DNA of 64,000 nucleotides, taken from contig NC_090942.1 in NCBI RefSeq assembly GCF_040807025.1, positions 195,852,247 to 195,916,246 of the forward strand, given 5' to 3'. This DNA comes from Struthio camelus. Its lineage: Eukaryota > Chordata > Aves > Struthioniformes > Struthionidae. The position numbers and the translations under genes were made by a program. Positions 13,527 to 28,500 of the stretch are shown in pieces (the first letter of the stretch is position 1; each line of letters opens with the position of its first letter). Below the pieces are notes generated by a model. That model did not search any database, was not told where the DNA came from, and was given only the letters and a program-made list of their open reading frames with translations.

Positions 13527-16500
13527 GTAAGTACATGAGTTTTTCTATATATATATTTTAAAAGGGGACTTGTTAATCTTTCTTCTCCTTGTATTGTATT
13601 AAATGTGATTTGTGTGCTATGAATTTTTACTGAGCATGATTCAAGTAAAGCTTTCTTTCTAAATTAATTATTATGTTAACTATTTCACAGGAACAGTTCC
13701 TAAATAAAAAATTTTCTGGGGATTTTCAAAGAGAGACAGCATACTGTTAAACTTCATAAAATCTGGAAAAATCTAAAAAAATCACTTAGCAATAAATAAA
13801 CCACATGCATTTTACTATCACAGAAGTTAATTACAATTCACGGTTAATATAATGAGGCATCATATATGTTTAATGCTTATTATCAAACGTTTTAATAGAA
13901 TTGACCCCTAATCCATGGCATTTGTTCTCTTTATCCTGTCCTAATGAAAATCATGAACTCTACATAAATCCTTTTTAACACGGGATTATACACTGGGACC
14001 CCTCTGTGAAACGTCCGTTCCCACTAGAACAGTGGGGAAGACTTCTTGGCAGGGCGCGCAAAAGGCAACGCGTACAAGCCAGTCCGCTCAGGGAAATGCA
14101 ACTAATTTGAACAAGCAGTGTCAGGGAAACACATGCGTCTCAACAGTTTTTCTTTCGATTGTAAAAGGTATTCTGTGGAAGAGGATTGTCTACTATCCTA
14201 TCTTCCTTTGTTGCATTCCCCCCCTACATGCATGCACGCACACACACACACACTCACACTTATTTTTTAAATAAATAGTTAACTGTTTTCCCACTGTTGT
14301 AAAGCAAATGTGAACTAACTTTTGAACTGCTGAACTTTTATACTGTAAAAGTGTGGTAATTAGTGACAAAATACTTTTGCTTCTTTAAAGTTGCTCTCAA
14401 GTAATTCCTCTCCTGTACACCACCGTACTAAGAATAAGTTCTCCTCACTTCAAATCTCTGACTCTTTTTATTTACATAGCATTTTGCCCTCTGATCCCCA
14501 GTAACTCCCAAAATGTTTACTTAGACGCCTGCGGTATGCCAGACGGTTGGTAATCAAAATAGCTGATTGACTTACAGAAGACAGGGTTTCCTTCTACATA
14601 AAAAAGTCACTTTTCTTCCCCAATTCCCCACGACCCTCAGCAGCACAGATGTGCACAAAACAAAACCTTCAGTGTGAGAAGCGCGATCGCATTCACAGCT
14701 GAGCCCCTGGTGGGTGGTAATCCACTTTTCGGGGTGGGGGAGATGTGTAAGGCATATTGAAGCTTGACACAGCTGGCAGTTGCTGTCCGTCAGAGGCAGA
14801 GGGCCAAGCCAGGACGGAGGGGAATTGCCTCTCCCCCGGGGAAGGTGGGCTGTCCAAGGAACTGTGCTTGCCTGAAATCACACCTGCCCTGAGGAGAGAA
14901 GCCAGATGTCCATTTCTCACCCTTGCCCGTTAGAGACTGTTTGCTGCTATTCTACATGTAAGTTTTCCAGAGGTGCACAACAAATTCTTTTTAAAATGAT
15001 TCCCATTCCCCCCGTAGCCCAAATGTCTGTGCCCTTCAGCAAGTTATGGGAACGAAAAAGAAATATTTCAGCACCTGCAGAAACTGGTACCAGGGAGCCA
15101 TCTGCGGAAAGAAAGCGTAAGTATCCTATTTGAAAACTATTCCCCATTCATAGAGATAGTATAACATACTATTAGAAAACCTTTCTTTTCTCAGGGGCAA
15201 ACCACCTTTTTGTTTCAAATGCATGGGCAGGAAAAATTTGCTTCATAAGTTTAAAGCATTTCAGCTTCTCTTTAGCTGCTTTAAAACCAGCTGGATAACT
15301 GACTCAATAACTGTGGCCAAAAAATAATTACAAAAGGAGTGGAAAGTCTGAAAATGACAGCACAGTGTGCAGTGCCTTTCTAAGTTCAAAGGGCTTTAAG
15401 GCGTTAGTTGAAGCAATACTCAGGAGTGAAGTGTTAGCAGTTCTGTTTTTAACACAAGGAGATAGGAGGATAAATGACCTGCCCCAAAAACACAGAGGGA
15501 AGTAATAGGCAAACTGTGAAAAGAACTCAGCAACACATGGCGGAGTCGTGTGCCCAGACCACACCTCTCCACAGACGCATGAAATCAGAGCACGCTTGTG
15601 GATATAGAGTAGGCATCTTCAGTCTGCGTCCTTTGGGGGAGTTTGGCATTCTGTTGAGATCTGCGCCTACAGTTCTGTTTTGATTGTCACCTGTTCTCAC
15701 AACGCCAGTCTCTGCTTTCTCTGTGGTGAAGAATCGATAGTACCAGAATCACTGCTTCTGCTTCAACTGCAGGGTATGAACACACCGAAAAACCCAGTCC
15801 AGAACTCTACCCCACCTCTCTCACTTAGAATTCAGTAATTTATCACAGAGAGATATTTTTTACTGAATGGAATAAACTAATATTTTCCTAGCGTAGCACT
15901 TTTTCTCCTGCTGTTATGCAATTACTCGGACAACTTTCTTAGCAGTTGTCACAGGAAATCTTTACGTTCATTTTCCCATTAGCTTTTCACAGCATCCAGA
16001 CAGATCTAAGGCGACAAGACTTTGTGAACTTGTGTGAAATTCATTAAATGGTCTTTTCAGAAAGTCCAAGAAGTTTATTTTAACAAAGTAAATGCAACCA
16101 CAATCTGAGTTTGTGCTGGTGGATAGGGGGCACAAACGTGATGTAACTGTACTTCTCTAACTATGTAATATGATGCAGAGTGTGCATGCCTCACTAGCAG
16201 GGCTAAAATGCGAAGTGCACTACATTTCCTCCTGCTATCCTCAGTACATCTACATATATGACAATTTCTTAATGATTAAAAAAATACCATTTCATATTTA
16301 AAATTGTTATTTTACTTCAAAGTCAACTTTCCATTTTATTTCATTTCTCACTTGGTTCAGCTGTCATGGCTAAAAAAACAATTATTTAGTAGTTCTTCTT
16401 GGCCATGATCCCTACACTTATTGAGGTAAAAGATTAAGACTCCCAAATTATGGTCATGTACATGAGAGAGATGCATGAAGTAATGATTTTTGCATTGTTA

Positions 16501-19500
16501 AAGTCAATCATATGAATTTGCTGACAGCAGTCAGGCAAAGACCTGAAGCTTGTACTGTGTTTTCTGGTGGGCGTCAGAAGTTTTGAGTTTTCTGAGATTC
16601 CGGAAAGATGCTATGTATCATGACACAATGTTGGAAAGGATCCTTCCTCAATGAGGAAATATGTCGCGGGAGGAAGTTGTCTCCTATTTTCTTTCTGAGA
16701 AAATGTTTTCAGTACTCTGACAGCATACCAAAAAAAGATGGAGCTGAGCTATACTTCTAATACAGTGAGGCAGATAGATAGCCTCACAGTCTTGCCTTTC
16801 AAGTACTGCCATGGCTTTGAAGTCTAAACTCTAAAGTCAGTCTAGACATAAGGAATGATATCATGGCCCCATCAGAGCCCAAAAAAGACTTCATTTTCAT
16901 TGGTCAATTTGTCACCCTGAGCTATTATAAGCTTTGTTGGATTAATCATTACTTTCTTTCTTTCTTTCACCTCCTTAAGGAACAGCGTTAAGCGAGAGCA
17001 GGACTAGCACAAATCATATTGAACTTCCTAACCAAACAGGTGACGCGATTATTCTAAATCCCCAGAAGTTTCTCGGGAATGCAGTTTGCTACCTAGAATT
17101 CTAACCAGTCCGTTGCTCCCATTTTGATTTTGGCTTTGTTTTTATAAGCAGTTCCAGCCAGATTAGAACCTTTTTTTCATGCAAATTGTGCATAAGGTTT
17201 GGGGATTTGAGGATGATAATAAAGATCAATTTGCAGTCAAATTAGACTCTGTCTGGTCATTTGTCCCACCTCCATGTTCAGCTTTTGAGGCTCTACAGTT
17301 TGATAGTCTTCATCAGAATCTTCCCTTGCCCTCCAGGGGGCATTATAATGCTAACTTCCCCGTTTCGTCAATGTACGTATTGTAAACAGTCCAAAATATT
17401 TCACCTTTCAGTAAAGTCTGCCATACCACTGACTTCTTTGGCACTGCATTTTATTCCACTACAGACACATTAGGAAGAAAGATATTTCCTGAAAATGATT
17501 TAGACTGAAATTTGGATATTCTCAAAGCCAATTTTAGAAAAAAAAACTGTTTCTGTGGTTTTATTCCTAGATAGATGTCATGTCTTCCCATAAGCAAAAG
17601 TGCTCTCAGCACAAAGCTGAGAGGAAATTCATCGCTTTACTGAGCTACAGCAGTAACATGAGTTATGCAATGAGAGATACCTTGATAAGCCAGAAAAAAT
17701 AGTTTGAAGCAATAGACAGTTTGGATACAATGAACTATAGTTAGATGGTGACTTGGTTCACCTCACTGATGAGGCTTTAGAGGAAGGTAGGCTGAAAAGC
17801 ATTTCCCAGAGCCTATGTAAGACCCTAAAGAAGAAACCTGCTGGAGCCAACCACTGGAAGACACTTAGCAGTGGGACTCGGGTGTTATTTTTGAACATAT
17901 GAGGCTCCACAAAAAAGAGAGGCTGGAGGGGGGAAAAGGATATTTATAAGACTAAGTTAAATTATAGAACTTCTGCTATTATTTTGGCTATAATAGAGCA
18001 TTGGTATAATTCAGTCTTAGCGGTTAATGGAAAGTTTTATAATCTGTGTACACACACACACACACACACACACAAAAGTAAGACCAGCAGATATTACTAA
18101 AGAGGTTACTTTAACAAGAAGAACAGCTATGCAAACAAAATCACTGTTTGTTCTTCGTGTTAATATCAATGTTAGCTATTCTTCTCCCAACTTTTGTACA
18201 TGATCTATAGAATGTTAATTTAAGATTGGCTTTTCAATCATTTACATTTCCTATCCACTACTGTTAATTTCCAAGTGGGATACAATCTAAAGATTTACTA
18301 AAGATTTACTAAAATAGAAGTCTATTGGACTAGAAAGCTAGGCATTATTTTTTTAGAGAATATTTTATCATCATGCCAGCAAGGAGAAGAACCGGATGAG
18401 TCTCAGACCTGATCTGAATAAACTGCCAGCTGCTAAGACAAAGAGAACATAAGATAGTCTAGCTCTGTCCCCTTTCGCTAGAGATTATACTTTCCACATC
18501 AGAATGAGGTGGGAATGGCTTAAGTGCTTAAAAAAAAAAAAAAAAAAACCTTAAGAATGCAGCATTGCACACTATCTGATTATCTGAGTATCTACTCTCT
18601 TCACTTGGACTTCATCTTATCCTGAACAAGCAGGGTGATACAGATGAGGATAAATTATGGTGTGAGATGGTACTTCCCCTGTGTACTGCCTCAGTACGTG
18701 GGTGGTGCTGAGGAACTGCATCTTGCATTGAATTTTAACTGATTCTGATTTTATCTTGGGATCTGCCTAACAGACTCCCCTTCTCCCATTTCATCTTCCT
18801 CACTACATTTTGAGCACAGCTGATACAGGGACTTTTTAATTGTAATCAACCATGAGGGACTGTGAATACTATAAGTAGGAAGTTATAGTCATTCAGATTT
18901 GGATGACTGGAAAATATTGCACTTTACATTACAAGTAGTATGACAAAAAAGGCACTGATCTTGCAATGCTTGGCTGGAGGAGCATTATCTTGGTTAACTA
19001 TGCTCGTCAGCCAATTCTCTGCATTTCATTAGTTATATCGTAGTTGGACATTGTAAAAAGAGCAAACTTGCCATATCTTATGCTATGCTTATAACTCAGC
19101 TTCCTCTTTGCTTTCTCCAAAAGCTAATTAAGACTGCAGTCTTCCATTGTTGCCTAGGGGTGTGGGGCAGGGTCGTGGTGGGGGGAGATAAAAAGTATTT
19201 TCTCATGAAAAAACGGTTCACAGAGTTGGGAGGACATTCTGACTGCTATTCTGCTGTACAGTTTTCTTTAGTCAGATTTCTTTTTCCATTAGCTTCTGGC
19301 AGGGATGTCACTAGGAGGAAAGGGGCAAGGTTAATTTCCTTATTAGTTAGAGAATCTATAGCCCAAACTGCATACTCATCTTGCCTTCCCTTGAGATAGC
19401 CATTCAGTAAACGGCTCTTTTCAAAAAGCTGCACGAACACTTTTGATAGATGTCTTGTCACCTGAAAAGATACACATGCCAGAAAGATGAATATGTCATG

Positions 19501-22500
19501 TGTGTATGTGTATATGAGAAAACAGAGATGAGAGACAATGTATTTTCATAGCACAGAGAAATTGAGATTTTTTTTTCATTCTTTGCCAGCTCTATCAATT
19601 TGCCGTGAATTATGGAATTATGATCCTCACTTTTAAAAACACACTTTGTAATTCTTCTATTGCTGTTCCAGTCTGTTTTCATTTTTTTAGTCTCTTCAAA
19701 TAGTTTAGATAGACAGTGCAGTTGAAGTCCAACTTTTCATTTGAGTAAGCTTTTCAGTTTAATGTGTTTGTGGCTAATGTTTTGTCAGCTTTAGCTTATG
19801 AAAAATGAGAGAACCCTACACAGCTGCCGCTGAGAGTCTCCAGTTTAAAAGCTGGAATGCAGTGGTAAAGACTCAGCAAAAATCTTCAAGAAATTACTGT
19901 TTAGAACTCTAGTACTGCCAACATCAGCCACACATATAAAAATACATCTGTTAAGTAAAACTAGAATTGAAAATTGGCCTGGTAATTCACAGTGTATCAT
20001 AATTTGAAAAGAAATAACTGAAGTCTAAGGTCTAAAGGTGCAAATTTTATTTTAAATTTTGTTAAGATGGTGCAATTTTTTGGCATTCTTTCTCCTAAAG
20101 CGGCCAAAAGCAACTCTGCAATAACTCTGTGGGCTTGACTCTGTGGGCTTTAGTAAAGTCATGCTTTCTTATAGGAGAGCAGAATTTGTCAGTCACGTCC
20201 TTTTTAAAGCTTTTGTTTCCATCATATTAACTAATAAGACATTACGCCTTTTAAGACATTCAATGTTAGGTTGAATGTTTATAAAATTATGACTATTAGC
20301 CTTGTTCTGCTGTTGTGTATACTTTACACATATTCAAGAATGAAGCTATTTTATTAACATCATCATACAACAGTTCCTTGGTATCAATGTATTGCTAAAT
20401 TGTCATACATGCTATGATGACATACTCTTCTCACTCTCTTTTTGAATGATTGCAGTCTGGTTTTCACCCTCACTAAATTTACCAGTGAACTTTCCCTTGT
20501 CTCCAGACATCCTGTCTTTATTGACTTCCTTCTTCCTTCTCCATGGAGTGCTTTAATGCTTGTTTGTAGTTAGTTCTCTCGCTTATTCTTGAGCTTCTTC
20601 AGAGTCTTCCTTGGTAGCCTGAGGCTCTGCCTCTGCTGACTTTCTGTCGGCATCTATCAGTAGGACCTTCTCCTAAATACCTATTCTGTTCCTCTGTCCA
20701 GTATGTAGTTGACCTCACCTAGTTTAATTTCTGTTCAGTTTAAATAAACTTTCTTCTTTTGCCTTTACAGCCCTGCTGCCATGACTTCCACACAGTATCC
20801 CCACCATCTTTATGTCTGCCCTTCCTCAGTTTCAACTAATCTTTTCAGAATAGACCCATCAAATTAATTTTCCTCAGCAGCTATTCTAGTCACATCGTCT
20901 TTTAATAACTACATGATTTTCACATCACCTCCCATGCTCCTTCCTTGCATTTAGTCTAAACTTAATGGCCGCAATCATACTGTAAATTCAAAAGTCCTGC
21001 ATGTAGTATACAGTACACCCTAACTAATTAGTAGTCTATATCGAAAAAAGTTGAATGGTAAAAAAGAGATGAAGATCTGGAGAGTGTTTACATAGCAATG
21101 CAAAAGTAGCAATAAAAAAGTAAAAATGAGAATGTGAGATAAATTTGATATAATTTTTTCCTAGCTATTATTTAACTGAGGCTTTAACTGTATTCCACAG
21201 AACTGTTTTATATGAATGTTGTCCAGGCTATATGAAGATGGATGGTATGAGAGGATGTCCTGCAGGTATAACCTTATTTTCATATGGATGAGTCAGTATA
21301 CGAGAAGCATCACAACTCAGGAGAATTTAAAAGGTGGCCAATGTGAGATACTATCACCTGTTTTTAAGAAGAGTTGCCTGAGAATATGCAACTGCATTTC
21401 TGTACGGCCAGCAGAGTTAAAAAATCAGCGTGCGTTGAATTTGATCATGGTAGAAGGAGTAGAAAGGAGGACGGGAGTTTTTAATTTCTCTTACTTGTGC
21501 TATTATATTTGTGCATAAATAAACATAATTGCAACAGGGGACAGTCATCCGAGGTGGGATATATTTTATAACTTTAGATCCCTATATCTGAACCATCCTT
21601 TTATAGTCAATAGAATTTATAATAGAATTGGGCGTATCTTGGGCAGAGCTAATCTTGTTTAGATTAATTCATCTAACTTCAGATGTTTACTGAGTTTGAA
21701 TGAGGTTAGTCACATTCTAAAATTGCCTGTTCCCCCCCATGACCATAAAGAGAGCCAAGGGTAACTAGCTCACGTGCAGTTGTCTGACCTATAGATGCCT
21801 AAAATTAGGAGACATCACTCCTGTTCTCATGTAGCAGTGTTTTAACAATGAGACTACAGCCATTCTTTTTCTCTGACTGAATTAATATCTACACATGTCA
21901 CACACTGGAAGAACAGCAAGAGTCCTCAGAGGAAGAATTATAGTCCACCATGCCCAAATGCTGCCCACTCCTTTGCAGTTTTTGTGATTATGGATGGCAT
22001 TTACTTTCCTCCTCCTCCAAAGGTCCCAAAAGGACAAACTCCCATTTCAGGTTGGGTTTGGCACAAAGCAAAACATTTTTCTACGGAAATTATTACAATA
22101 TTTGTTTTTGTTTGATCGGAGTAATTTTTCAGCTCATTAAATAAACCAAAAAAAATAGCGAACAGATGTGTTTGAATGGATTTGGAATATGTTGACCATA
22201 CAATTTTAATCCAAGTGCGCACTGTTTTAATATTGATTCGAACAGTTTCATAAAGCGAATTCTATTGTCCAAGCAAAACAGCCAAAGCAGATTTGATTGT
22301 GAGAAACTGAATGAAGAGTTTGCAGTGTTCTTGCCTCTTGTCTATTTTAGTTGCTCCTATTGATCATGTGTATGGCACCCTTGGTATTGTGGGAGCTACC
22401 TCCACTCAGCAGTATTCTGACATGTCAAAGCTGAGAGAAGAGATTGAAGGGCGGGGATCATTCACGTTTTTTGCACCAAGCAATGAAGCCTGGGAGCAAT

Positions 22501-22525
22501 TAAATTCAGTAAGTGTGTGTGCGTA

Positions 22526-22558
<33 letters not shown>

Positions 22559-25500
22559 GCAAGCATATTTCACTTTCAGCTACTGTTGCTCTGTTAGCTG
22601 GAACTCCTAGTCTATTGTAAATTAGACTAGAAACAATAGTGAGATCTTAGATGTAAATGGACATTTCAAAAGTTACAATAAATGAAAGCATATGCTTAGC
22701 AGATACTACTGAAGCTAGAGAGGGAGTCTGAATTTATTTCAGTAGCACGAAGCAGCTATAAATGGTTCTTATTTAAGCAGAAGCATGACAAATATTAAAA
22801 TTGTTGCTGTTTTTAACATAATTTGGGGGAAATTAACAGGAATATCATCAATATCAGGGAGTAAAGTGCAATTGTTTTGCTTTGTTGATGACTCAGGGGT
22901 CCTCCTTTTAGTAATGCTTTTACTTAAAATCAGTATTGAATCAAAGCACCTTCAGTGACTTGTCTGTCATGAAACCTCTTCTTTTCCATTTGTAACCAAA
23001 TCAGATTAAAGCACCGTTTAAGTAACGGCAGGTCAATACGTACTGGAATCCATGTGACTCCATGGAATCCATTGCGGTATCTGGTGTCATATACATTGAA
23101 AGCAGATGTTAAAGTAAAATAGTATGTACCTCTGTCTGACTGGAAGAGTGTCCTTGAAGCTTCTAATTGATTAAACTCCTTTCTTCTTTAGGAAATTCAC
23201 AGGAATTTGGTTGACAATGTAAATATTGAATTGTATAATGCTCTCCACCACCACATGGTAAACAAGCGCATGTTGACAAAAGATCTTAAGAATGGCATGA
23301 CACTGGTGTCCATGTATAATGACCAGAAGCTGCTTATTAACCATTATCCTAATGGGGTAAGTCTAGTCTCATGAGGTTTTTTTTTTTTTTTTATTTAGAT
23401 TAGAATGCATGGTAGAAGCAATTAGGGTTGTAGGGGACACACATCGATTATTTACCTAGGCTGAATTTTATTTTTAAAACATTAGAAATCTTCCAGTTAA
23501 GTCACTCATCTTTTTTTGCCTTAAGTGCATGGAAATGTTTATGTTAGACTACAGATTACATCAGTAGAAAACAATGCAATGACGATGCAACCAGATATGG
23601 AAAACTAATCTGAAGAACTGCAGTAACAAAACATGAATATGAAATCAATGTGGCTTGCAAAAAATCCATTGCTAGCTGAATGCTTTGCAGAAGAGTTTAC
23701 TCAGCCTTTTAAATCTTACAAGGTTAAGGGTTTACTTAGTCTTTCAAGTCTTACAAGGTTTTATTTGTTTAAAAATAAAATTTGAAAGAATAACTATAAA
23801 CACATGAGGCACAGTACATACATTGCCAATCCGTAAGAACGAGATTACAAGTGTATGGTCAAAGGAATGCTTACTCTTCTGCTGCTCAATTCTTCCAAAA
23901 TAGGTTGTTACTGTTAACTGTGCCAGGATCATCCATGGCAACCAAATTGCTACCAATGGTGTTGTTCATGTCATTGACCGCGTCCTGACCCCTGTTGGAA
24001 CTACCATTCAAGACTTCATTGAAGCCGAGGATGATCTTTCATCTCTCAGAGTAAGCGGACAAAAATAAAAATACTTCTCTGGTCTTGTAGAGTTTCCTTC
24101 TTTTCTGTCTATTCGTGTATGATACCTAAACGTAAGAGGGGTTCATTCAGTAAGGAACAGAAATAAAGTAAACCGAGGACTCCTCCAGGTAGTACTGCAA
24201 AGTCAGCCGTATAAAAAGGCAATGTATATTTTACATAAGGAGTCTGGTTCTGCTCTTTTTTGAAGGTTGCACCTCATATCAATATGAGAGAAAGTGTCCC
24301 TTCTCGTAACAAGTTGTGCCTTTTCTTAAAGTACTGAGGTAATGCAATTTCTGAACACAAGCTGCAGTTTCTTGTGCTAGATAAATAGAAATTATTTCAA
24401 AATGGACAGTATAAAATGGTAAGTTATTCTTTTCTAGAACCCGATTCATAGCAAGTCTCAGAACACCAACAGAGAAATGCAAGGAGGATTTTTCTAGCAG
24501 TGAGGAAGCTGCTTCTTTTCTATCCAAGTTTGTAATTTCCCCTTCTTCCTTTTCCATCACCTCCTCCTTCATGAGAAAAATTAGGAAATACAAGCTTCTT
24601 TTGTATGATAGCGATGAGGAGAGATATGAAGAAGATAAGAGGAATGAGAAATGTATTTTTAAATGCATTTCTGATATTTGAATTTCTGTTTTTCTTACTT
24701 CAGAGTCCTTGTTAGGCAGATTCCGCTCTCTGCTTAGCCTAAAGGGATTTCATACTGCACATGTTTAGCAAAGTATGCCATGGTTTTGTAAGTAGTTGTT
24801 GTCCTCTTCCCTCTTCTGTCTCCTTGATAAATGCAAAAAAATTTCAAATACAGAGGCACAGAGCTGAAAAAGACCCTCTGAATTTCCCCAATCCAGTCCC
24901 TTGCTCTTACAGACAACCACATAATTTAATCCCTTTATAAAACCGAATGTTCAAGCCAACCCTTTCTAGTCTCCACTTGAAAAAGAAATCTCTATTCACT
25001 TAATCTTTTTTTTTCTGTGCATTTTTACGGTATTTTTTTCCATTTAGGTTTAACTTTCTTGAACTCTTAAGTAGACCTTTTCCACCAAATCCTAGATGAG
25101 GTCTTACCTATTTCTTTATATTAACTTGCATACCTGCGTAACTCTGCTTGAGAAAACTTACTGGTTTTTCAGATACATACGACCGTCATGCTTGTTTTTC
25201 TTTCAGCTGTATCACTTTTCACTCTGCTCTTCTGACTTTTTGAAAGATGAGCTCCCAGTTTATAGCACACATACCTGCTAATTCCAATGTGCGTGCCTTT
25301 GTACTTCACACTGCTAAATTTCACTGAGTTCCCTTCTGTTCCTCCAGGAATGTGGGCAAGATCTTTCTGTGCTTTCCCTGTAGCTAACAAGTACGTGTCA
25401 CCAGCAAATACCACTAATGACTTTTGCTCCAAAAGCAAGAGTGCTAATGCAAATGTTAAACAAAATCAGCCTTGAGACTCCCCGAGAAATTTTAGTGGCA

Positions 25501-28500
25501 GTCTCTCCCTCCAGCATACTTCTTCTTTTAGGATGGTTATACTCATCTTCTAGTTGGCTAGTTTCTTACCCGCTTTGTCCTTTCATCCTGGGTTGAGCTA
25601 ATAATATTTCATACTGAACTGAGGAAATGCTTTACTAAAGGCCATATACATTCAGTTTTACATATGATCTTTTTCTAGAAAATCTGTTCTCAGTTTATGC
25701 TGGCATAATATATCACACTACATTTCAATCTCTCATATATTCTCACAATACTCTTAACTACGTTTTCCTGCGTTTTTCTTTCTTTTTTCAGTCTTTGATT
25801 CTAGGGAGGACAGGCTACAGCCACTAAACAAATAAATATTGTCCCAGTGTTCTGGTTTAGGATTTATCCAATGATGGAAACCCATGAATTGCAAGGTTGT
25901 GTGGAGGAGATTTTTATGAACAAATTAAGATTTATATAAGGAATAAGAGGAAAAGTATAATTTTTGGAAAAATACTGAGTTTGGTTTTATTTCATTCAGA
26001 CTACTTCCCTCTGCTTTATTACCAGAAAGTAGAGGTGGGCTTTTATCAGTATTGTTTATCTTTACATTTTTATTTCCAAAACTAAATAAAATTTTAGGGA
26101 TTAAAACCCTAGGCTCGAAGCTTGAGATGCATTTAAATAAATTAGTTATGCAGCTGTATAACAAATCTTCTATTATTCCAGGGTCAAGTAGTGTCTGCGA
26201 TAGATCTTTACTTTGATCTTCAGCAGAATTTGCCAAAAGAGAATTTGGCAAAACCTATATTCACATTTTTCAGCTAAAAATTCAGGCAATGAAAGTAAGA
26301 ATTTCTGCCCTGTTGTCAGCTTTTTCAGTATGTTATGATTAGTATTGGCTAAATGAAGGAGGTAACTCAGCATATCAAGACCTGTTTTTCCCATACCATT
26401 CTATTTTCTATTAATTTTTGTCATTTCTCTTTTTATCACATCTTTCCACTTAGCACTGATTTCAGTCTAGCATTAAAATGCTTGTGAGCATTTGGTGAAG
26501 AAAGCACAGGAGAAATTCTGTGATAAGTGCTGTCTTCATAGCAGTTGTCCTGCTATCAACAACTCACAGAGCTTTCAGCATAAATTTAACAATAGTGTTC
26601 AAGAGCAAGATTTGACTTTTTCATAATTCTAAATTAGGGAGCAATAGGTTTGTTTTGTGCACGTGCATGTGTGTTTTGTTCTCCTGTGCCCAAAAGGCTA
26701 AGGTATTCAGGTAATACTTTCATAGCCAAATTTTTTTTCTAGGCTGCTGCCATCACATCAGATGTCTTGGATACCCTTGGAAAGCCTGGTCATTACACAC
26801 TCTTTGCTCCTACTAATGAAGCTTTTGAGAAACTTCCAAGGGGAGTCTTAGAAAGGATCATGGGTGACAAGGTGGCATCTGAAGGTATGTTGAAAGTTTT
26901 TTGCAAATGATAAAGACAGGGCAGTAGATCAAGAGGTATAAATTACATGATCCTTGTAGCTCTGAAATTAAGCTACTGAAATCTCGTAACTCAGCTGTCA
27001 TCTGCTTTCTCTCTGATTTTTTCCAGATATCTAAAGATTCAAATGCAGTGAAAACTTAGTTTCTATAACTTCTTAAAGTAAACTTTATGTGAAAATGTAA
27101 GCACTTGGGTGTATTAAATAGTTTGGTTGCCTGAATCAGATACAGATTCCTACCTCTAGTAACGGAGGGATATCTGAGTTTGGGGTTTGGGTTCATAAGA
27201 CTGTGAGGGAAACATAAACTGCTTTTCCATAAAAAAAGGAGATGCTCTTTTAAAAGTCAAGTTCTGCCATGTAAATGGAGGTTATAGGGTACTGTATTTT
27301 CTGACAAACTACAACAGGCAGCTCATCTATCGTTCTGGGAGCCACAATACAAATAAATAATGACTGAAACAGTCTTTTATGTGAACAGTAATGGAATGAA
27401 CCACTAATAAAAGGAAAGTTATGTTACCATTAATGTGAAGTCAATCATAGGTAATCTCATTTTAACCTCTTTAACAAAGATGCAGTCCGCTCCTGCTTCC
27501 AGGAGTCCACCTTGCTGCTCATCACTACGTATTTCAAACTGGAAGGCTCCCGCCAAATTACTTCTGCCAGGAATCTGGTTCTTTAGACTTGAATACTCTG
27601 GATACTTGTGGTGTTAATAGCACAGTTTCCTTGCTGACTTCCATAGAAGCAATGCGTGCACTAGAACTGCACAAGTCTTTCATTGAGGATCCAATAAGAA
27701 TACGCCAGAGAAATCCCAAAACAATCCCAGGAAGAACTTCACTAATGACATCAGACTTTCGCTCATTTCAAGCAATCCCTTGTGAAGTGCTATGTGACAG
27801 TGGATGTGCAGCTTATTTCATCATTCAGTTTTGATATTATAGAAGATAGCAGTTTTCCCCTTATCCAGGCTGAAGGAGTTTACAGAAAAGGTCAAGAAAA
27901 GAAGTGAAATTGACTCCATATTTGAGCAGAGAGACTGAAGATTAGAATATAGTCTTAAAACGTATTGTTGAGCAATAAAGTTCAGATTCATCCAAACAGA
28001 TTTAAGGTAGCATACTTGACCATCCAGAGTTAACAGAAGAAAGTGCATCTCCAAGGCATAATTCAGACCTTTGGGATATATCGCCTTGTGGAGGCACCTC
28101 TTTCTTTCTACATGACAAGCTTTGATTTTCTAACTGAAGTGCCCCAACTAACTGCCTAGATTTAGATGACATAAATTCAGGCCTAAGTTTTATTCCTTTA
28201 GAAAGCTGATGAACAACCAATTACAATTCTCCTTAATATATTTACCTGTAAGTATGTGACTTTTAGGGCTAAGAATACTACAATAATCGAGGCAACAAAT
28301 GAAAAGTAAGCAACTACATTTAATCAGCATTGACTAACTGTATTTGTACCTCAAAAAATTTACTTTCCATAAAACAAAAAAAGGAAGCCCCATTAGAATT
28401 ATTATAGCTGAAATTGTACCAAACGTCTGTCCACCTCATTAAGGAAAGAGCAGTTACTGTGCCATGTAGGATTGCATTTTCTTCTTACTTTAAATTATAC

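Larger units (their letters stand above)
15117..21200 (+). other. POSTN intron 2
   Basis: The largest intron, about 6.1 kb. Holds a MIR-like relic, a CA repeat and a poly(A) run. No further exon in the required phase is seen. Confidence 0.7.
21266..26742 (+). other. POSTN introns 3-6 (with exons 4-6 between)
   Basis: Intron 3 is about 1.1 kb, introns 4 and 5 are 0.55-0.7 kb, intron 6 is about 2.7 kb. Besides the GT repeat, T run, tandem repeat and LINE relic listed separately, nothing coding is seen. Confidence 0.65.

Noticed and set aside
16980..17039. Exon-like 60-nt segment in intron 2 (CTCCTTAAG before, CAG-GTGACG after)
   Set aside because: Joined in the phase required after exon 2 it meets a TAG within ten codons, and the peptide is not periostin-like.
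24279..24668. 129-codon open frame on the minus strand in intron 6
   Set aside because: Low-complexity Ser/Glu-rich translation arising from A/G-rich intron sequence; no start context or homology.
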